Below, one piece after another: positions 62,286-64,000 of a stretch of 64,000 nt of DNA (position 1 is the stretch's first letter; every line of letters starts with the position of its first letter). Location of the stretch: assembly GCA_963714125.1 (NCBI GenBank), contig OY970234.1, positions 1,860,001 to 1,924,000 of the forward strand. Reading direction: 5' to 3'. The notes under the pieces were generated by a model. That model ran no database searches and had not been told where the DNA came from. It saw only the letters and a program-made list of their open reading frames with translations. This stretch comes from CAWCAW01 sp963714125. Its GTDB lineage: Bacteria; Actinomycetota; Acidimicrobiia; Acidimicrobiales; UBA8190. The position numbers and the translations under genes were made by a program.

Positions 62286-63233
62286 ATGGATGTCGTGATG
62301 GGCCTCGAGCGTTGTACGCCTCCGGTGGAGGGCTCGGCGGTGACCATCGGCGCCTACGACGGGGTGCACCTGGGCCACCGCCACCTCATCGGTGCGTTGC
62401 AGGACATGGCCCGCCCACTGGGCTTGGCCACGGCCGTTGTCACCTTCGACCGCCACCCCGGCACCGTGGTCCGCCCCGACAGCGCTCCGCGTTTGCTGAC
62501 CGATCTCGACCAGAAGCTCGAGTTGCTGGCCGCCGCCGGCGTCGACATGACCGTGGTGGTCCCTTTCGACCAGGACCGGGCCAACGAGACGGCCGAGGAG
62601 TTCGTGCTCGAGGTGCTCGTGGGCGCGCTGGGGGCTCGCTTGGTGGTGGTGGGGGAGGACTTCCACTTCGGCCACGGCCGCAAGGGAAACGTCGCCCTTC
62701 TTTCGGACATGGGCAGTGACCACGGGTTCGATGTCGTGGGCGTCGGGCTTGAAGGCGACACCGGTGGGGACGTGGTGTCGTCGACGCGTATCCGCGAGTT
62801 GCTGGCCGCCGGGTCGGTGCGCAGCGCGTCGGCCTTGCTGGGGCGCCATCACCAGGTGCGTGGACTGGTCGAGCCCGGTGCCGGCCGAGGCGGCCCCGTC
62901 CTGGGATTCCCTACCGCCAACGTGGCGGTGCCCGCCGACATCGCCATGCCCGGTGAGGGGATCTACGCCTGTTTCTACGAACGGCCCGATGGATCGAGGT
63001 ACCAGGTGGCGGCATCCTTCGGCCGTCGCCCCACCTTCGGCCCCCATTCCGACGCGCTGCTCGAGGCCTACCTGCTGAACTACGAGGGGGACCTCTACGG
63101 GGAGCTGGCCAAGGTGTCGTTCGTCGAACGCCTCCGCGACGAGATGACCTTCCCCAGCCCCGAGGCCCTCGCCGAGCAAATGGACCAGGACATCGAGGCC
63201 GCTCGGGGGCTACTCGCCGCCGAGGCAGACTGA
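62286..63233 (+). CDS. ribF: Bifunctional riboflavin kinase / FAD synthetase
   Basis: 315 aa, the standard bifunctional length. The N-terminal FMN adenylyltransferase has GAYDGVHLGHRHLI and SSTRIRELL; the C-terminal kinase has GRGGPVLGFPTANV and LLNYEGDLYGE. It turns riboflavin into FMN and FAD. It keeps the usual place between truB and rpsO. No ribosome binding site; a -10 element lies directly upstream. Confidence 0.96.
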   Translation: MDVVMGLERCTPPVEGSAVTIGAYDGVHLGHRHLIGALQDMARPLGLATAVVTFDRHPGTVVRPDSAPRLLTDLDQKLELLAAAGVDMTVVVPFDQDRANETAEEFVLEVLVGALGARLVVVGEDFHFGHGRKGNVALLSDMGSDHGFDVVGVGLEGDTGGDVVSSTRIRELLAAGSVRSASALLGRHHQVRGLVEPGAGRGGPVLGFPTANVAVPADIAMPGEGIYACFYERPDGSRYQVAASFGRRPTFGPHSDALLEAYLLNYEGDLYGELAKVSFVERLRDEMTFPSPEALAEQMDQDIEAARGLLAAEAD

Positions 63234-63255
63234 GGCATCCCCACCAACGTCCTGC

Positions 63256-63261
63256 TAGAGT
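63256..63261 (+). promoter_or_regulatory. Candidate extended -10 promoter for rpsO
   Basis: TGCTAGAGT places TAGAGT behind a TGn extension in the ribF-rpsO gap. The expected leader would be about 95 bases and contains a hairpin (CCGGGA with TTCCGG, 63273-63289) that could serve autoregulation by S15. Confidence 0.35.
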
Positions 63262-63363
63262 GCACCATCAGCCGGGACGCCGTTCCGGTTGTCCGGTTGG
63301 GGGTCGACAGGCCGTCGAAGCCCGACTACCTCCAAGCCCTCTGCGAAAATCATTCCCTCCCTT

Positions 63364-63621
63364 ATGCCTGAGAAAACTGCGACGATCGCCGAATACCGCC
63401 TTCACGAGACCGACACCGGCTCGCCCGAGGTGCAGATAGCGCTGCTCAGTGGGCGCATCACGCACCTCTCCGAGCACCTGAAGGTCCACAAAGGCGACCA
63501 CCACACCCGGCGAGGACTGATGAAGCTCATCGGCCGCCGCCGTCGCTTGTTGGACTACGTGCGGGACAATGACGTCGAGCGCTACCGGTCGATTATCGGC
63601 AGGCTTGGCATCCGCCGTTAG
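63364..63621 (+). CDS. rpsO: 30S ribosomal protein S15
   Basis: 85 aa. Full family match: [40 protein letters not shown] and the C-terminal [21 protein letters not shown]15 binds the 16S central domain early in assembly. ATG 63364 gives the conserved N-terminus; the in-frame sequence upstream is not S15-like. It is followed, after a 238-base gap, by pnp, as in most bacteria. Confidence 0.97.
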   Translation: MPEKTATIAEYRLHETDTGSPEVQIALLSGRITHLSEHLKVHKGDHHTRRGLMKLIGRRRRLLDYVRDNDVERYRSIIGRLGIRR

Positions 63622-63859
63622 CCCGCCCGTTCCTCCCGGCGGCCCCTGTGCCGACGGGGAGCCATTTCGGACGGGGGAGGCCCGCCCGATCCAGTAGGAC
63701 CAGGGCACCTGAACAGACGTCAGCTGCCAGTCGCCGGTCACCTGAGCCGGCCCGACTCGATCTCGCGGGATACACCCGAACGAGGCACGAGCCGGGGGCA
63801 AGGTGGTCGACGACTGGGAACTGGCCTGTCGCGGTGCCCTCGAGCAAACGAGGAGACCA

Positions 63860-64000
63860 ATGGCGGACGCCATTTCCGTGTCGGACCCTATTAGTGGGAC
63901 CGATCTCACCCTTTCTTTTGAAACCGGCAAGCTGGCCGGTCAAGCCGACGGCGCCGTCATGGCGCGTATCGGCGACACCATGGTGCTGGTTACGGCCACC
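63860..64000 (+). CDS. pnp: Polyribonucleotide nucleotidyltransferase, N-terminal fragment
   Basis: The first 47 residues of PNPase, cut by the window end. The N-terminal RNase PH fold is recognisable in LSFETGKLAGQADGAVMARI and GDTMVLVTAT. The enzyme degrades RNA 3' to 5' with phosphate. AGGAG lies 4 bases before the ATG. The 238 bases between rpsO and this start hold GC-rich short inverted repeats but no gene I can support; they may be the structured leader often seen before pnp. Confidence 0.93.
   Translation, partial: MADAISVSDPISGTDLTLSFETGKLAGQADGAVMARIGDTMVLVTAT

Overview
The window is 64 kb of high-GC DNA from an actinobacterium. Several markers support this: a class II (plant-like) DAHP synthase, an F420-type luciferase-family oxidoreductase, an mtrA-mtrB-lpqB type locus, a xerC - WhiG-type sigma factor - rpsB order, a TIGR03083 (mycothiol-type) protein, many GTG starts, and TAnnnT -10 elements placed directly before start codons (leaderless mRNAs). 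An acid-active type sedolisin peptidase, an archaeal-type ProRS and 'SDGG' surface repeats of a kind common in Acidimicrobiia make that class my best guess, but this is inference. There is no sign of a prophage, insertion sequence or CRISPR array; most of the window is core chromosome.

Layout. 1-9.5 kb: the tail of an unrecognised gene, tRNA-Pro(TGG), then a surface and secretion block, mostly on the minus strand: a 1277-aa repeat protein with Ig-like domains, a small membrane protein (plus strand), a sedolisin with a C-terminal TIG domain, and a membrane-anchored protein with two TIG domains. 9.6-17.2 kb: ppx/gppA, a DUF5679 zinc ribbon, a TIGR03083 protein, then tig-clpP-clpX-folC-ndk. 17.3-26.7 kb: the cell-elongation operon mreB-mreC-mreD-mrdA, a radical SAM/DUF2344 pair and RNase E/G. 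26.7-31.2 kb: rplU-rpmA, obgE-proB, proA. 31.2-37.9 kb: MoxR ATPase plus VWA protein, a GH25-like repeat protein, aroG (class II) and an LLM oxidoreductase, lying between proA and nadD. 37.9-43.6 kb: nadD-rsfS, then on the minus strand a peptide-binding lipoprotein and mtrA-mtrB-lpqB-like. 43.7-54.4 kb: xerC, sigma factor, rpsB-tsf-pyrH-frr-cdsA-dxr-rseP-ispG. 54.4-55.8 kb: proS on the minus strand. 55.9-64 kb: rimP-nusA-infB-rbfA-truB-ribF, rpsO and the start of pnp.

How the genes fit together. Most plus-strand genes form tightly coupled translation, RNA and envelope operons with many ATGA or GTGA stop/start overlaps. Two essential genes carry single-base frameshifts in short G or C runs: clpX, exactly at its sensor-2 motif, and nusA, after codon 16. 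Both read through perfectly if one base is restored or removed, so sequence error is the likeliest cause. The points most worth a second look are the repeated leaderless-promoter layout, a promoter plus intrinsic terminator (possible attenuator) in the rimP-nusA-infB leader, a CdsA with a roughly 330-residue acidic disordered N-terminal extension, a minimal LpqB consisting of little more than a GerMN domain, and the repeat architectures of the secreted proteins. I found no clearly new multi-gene defence or metabolic system.
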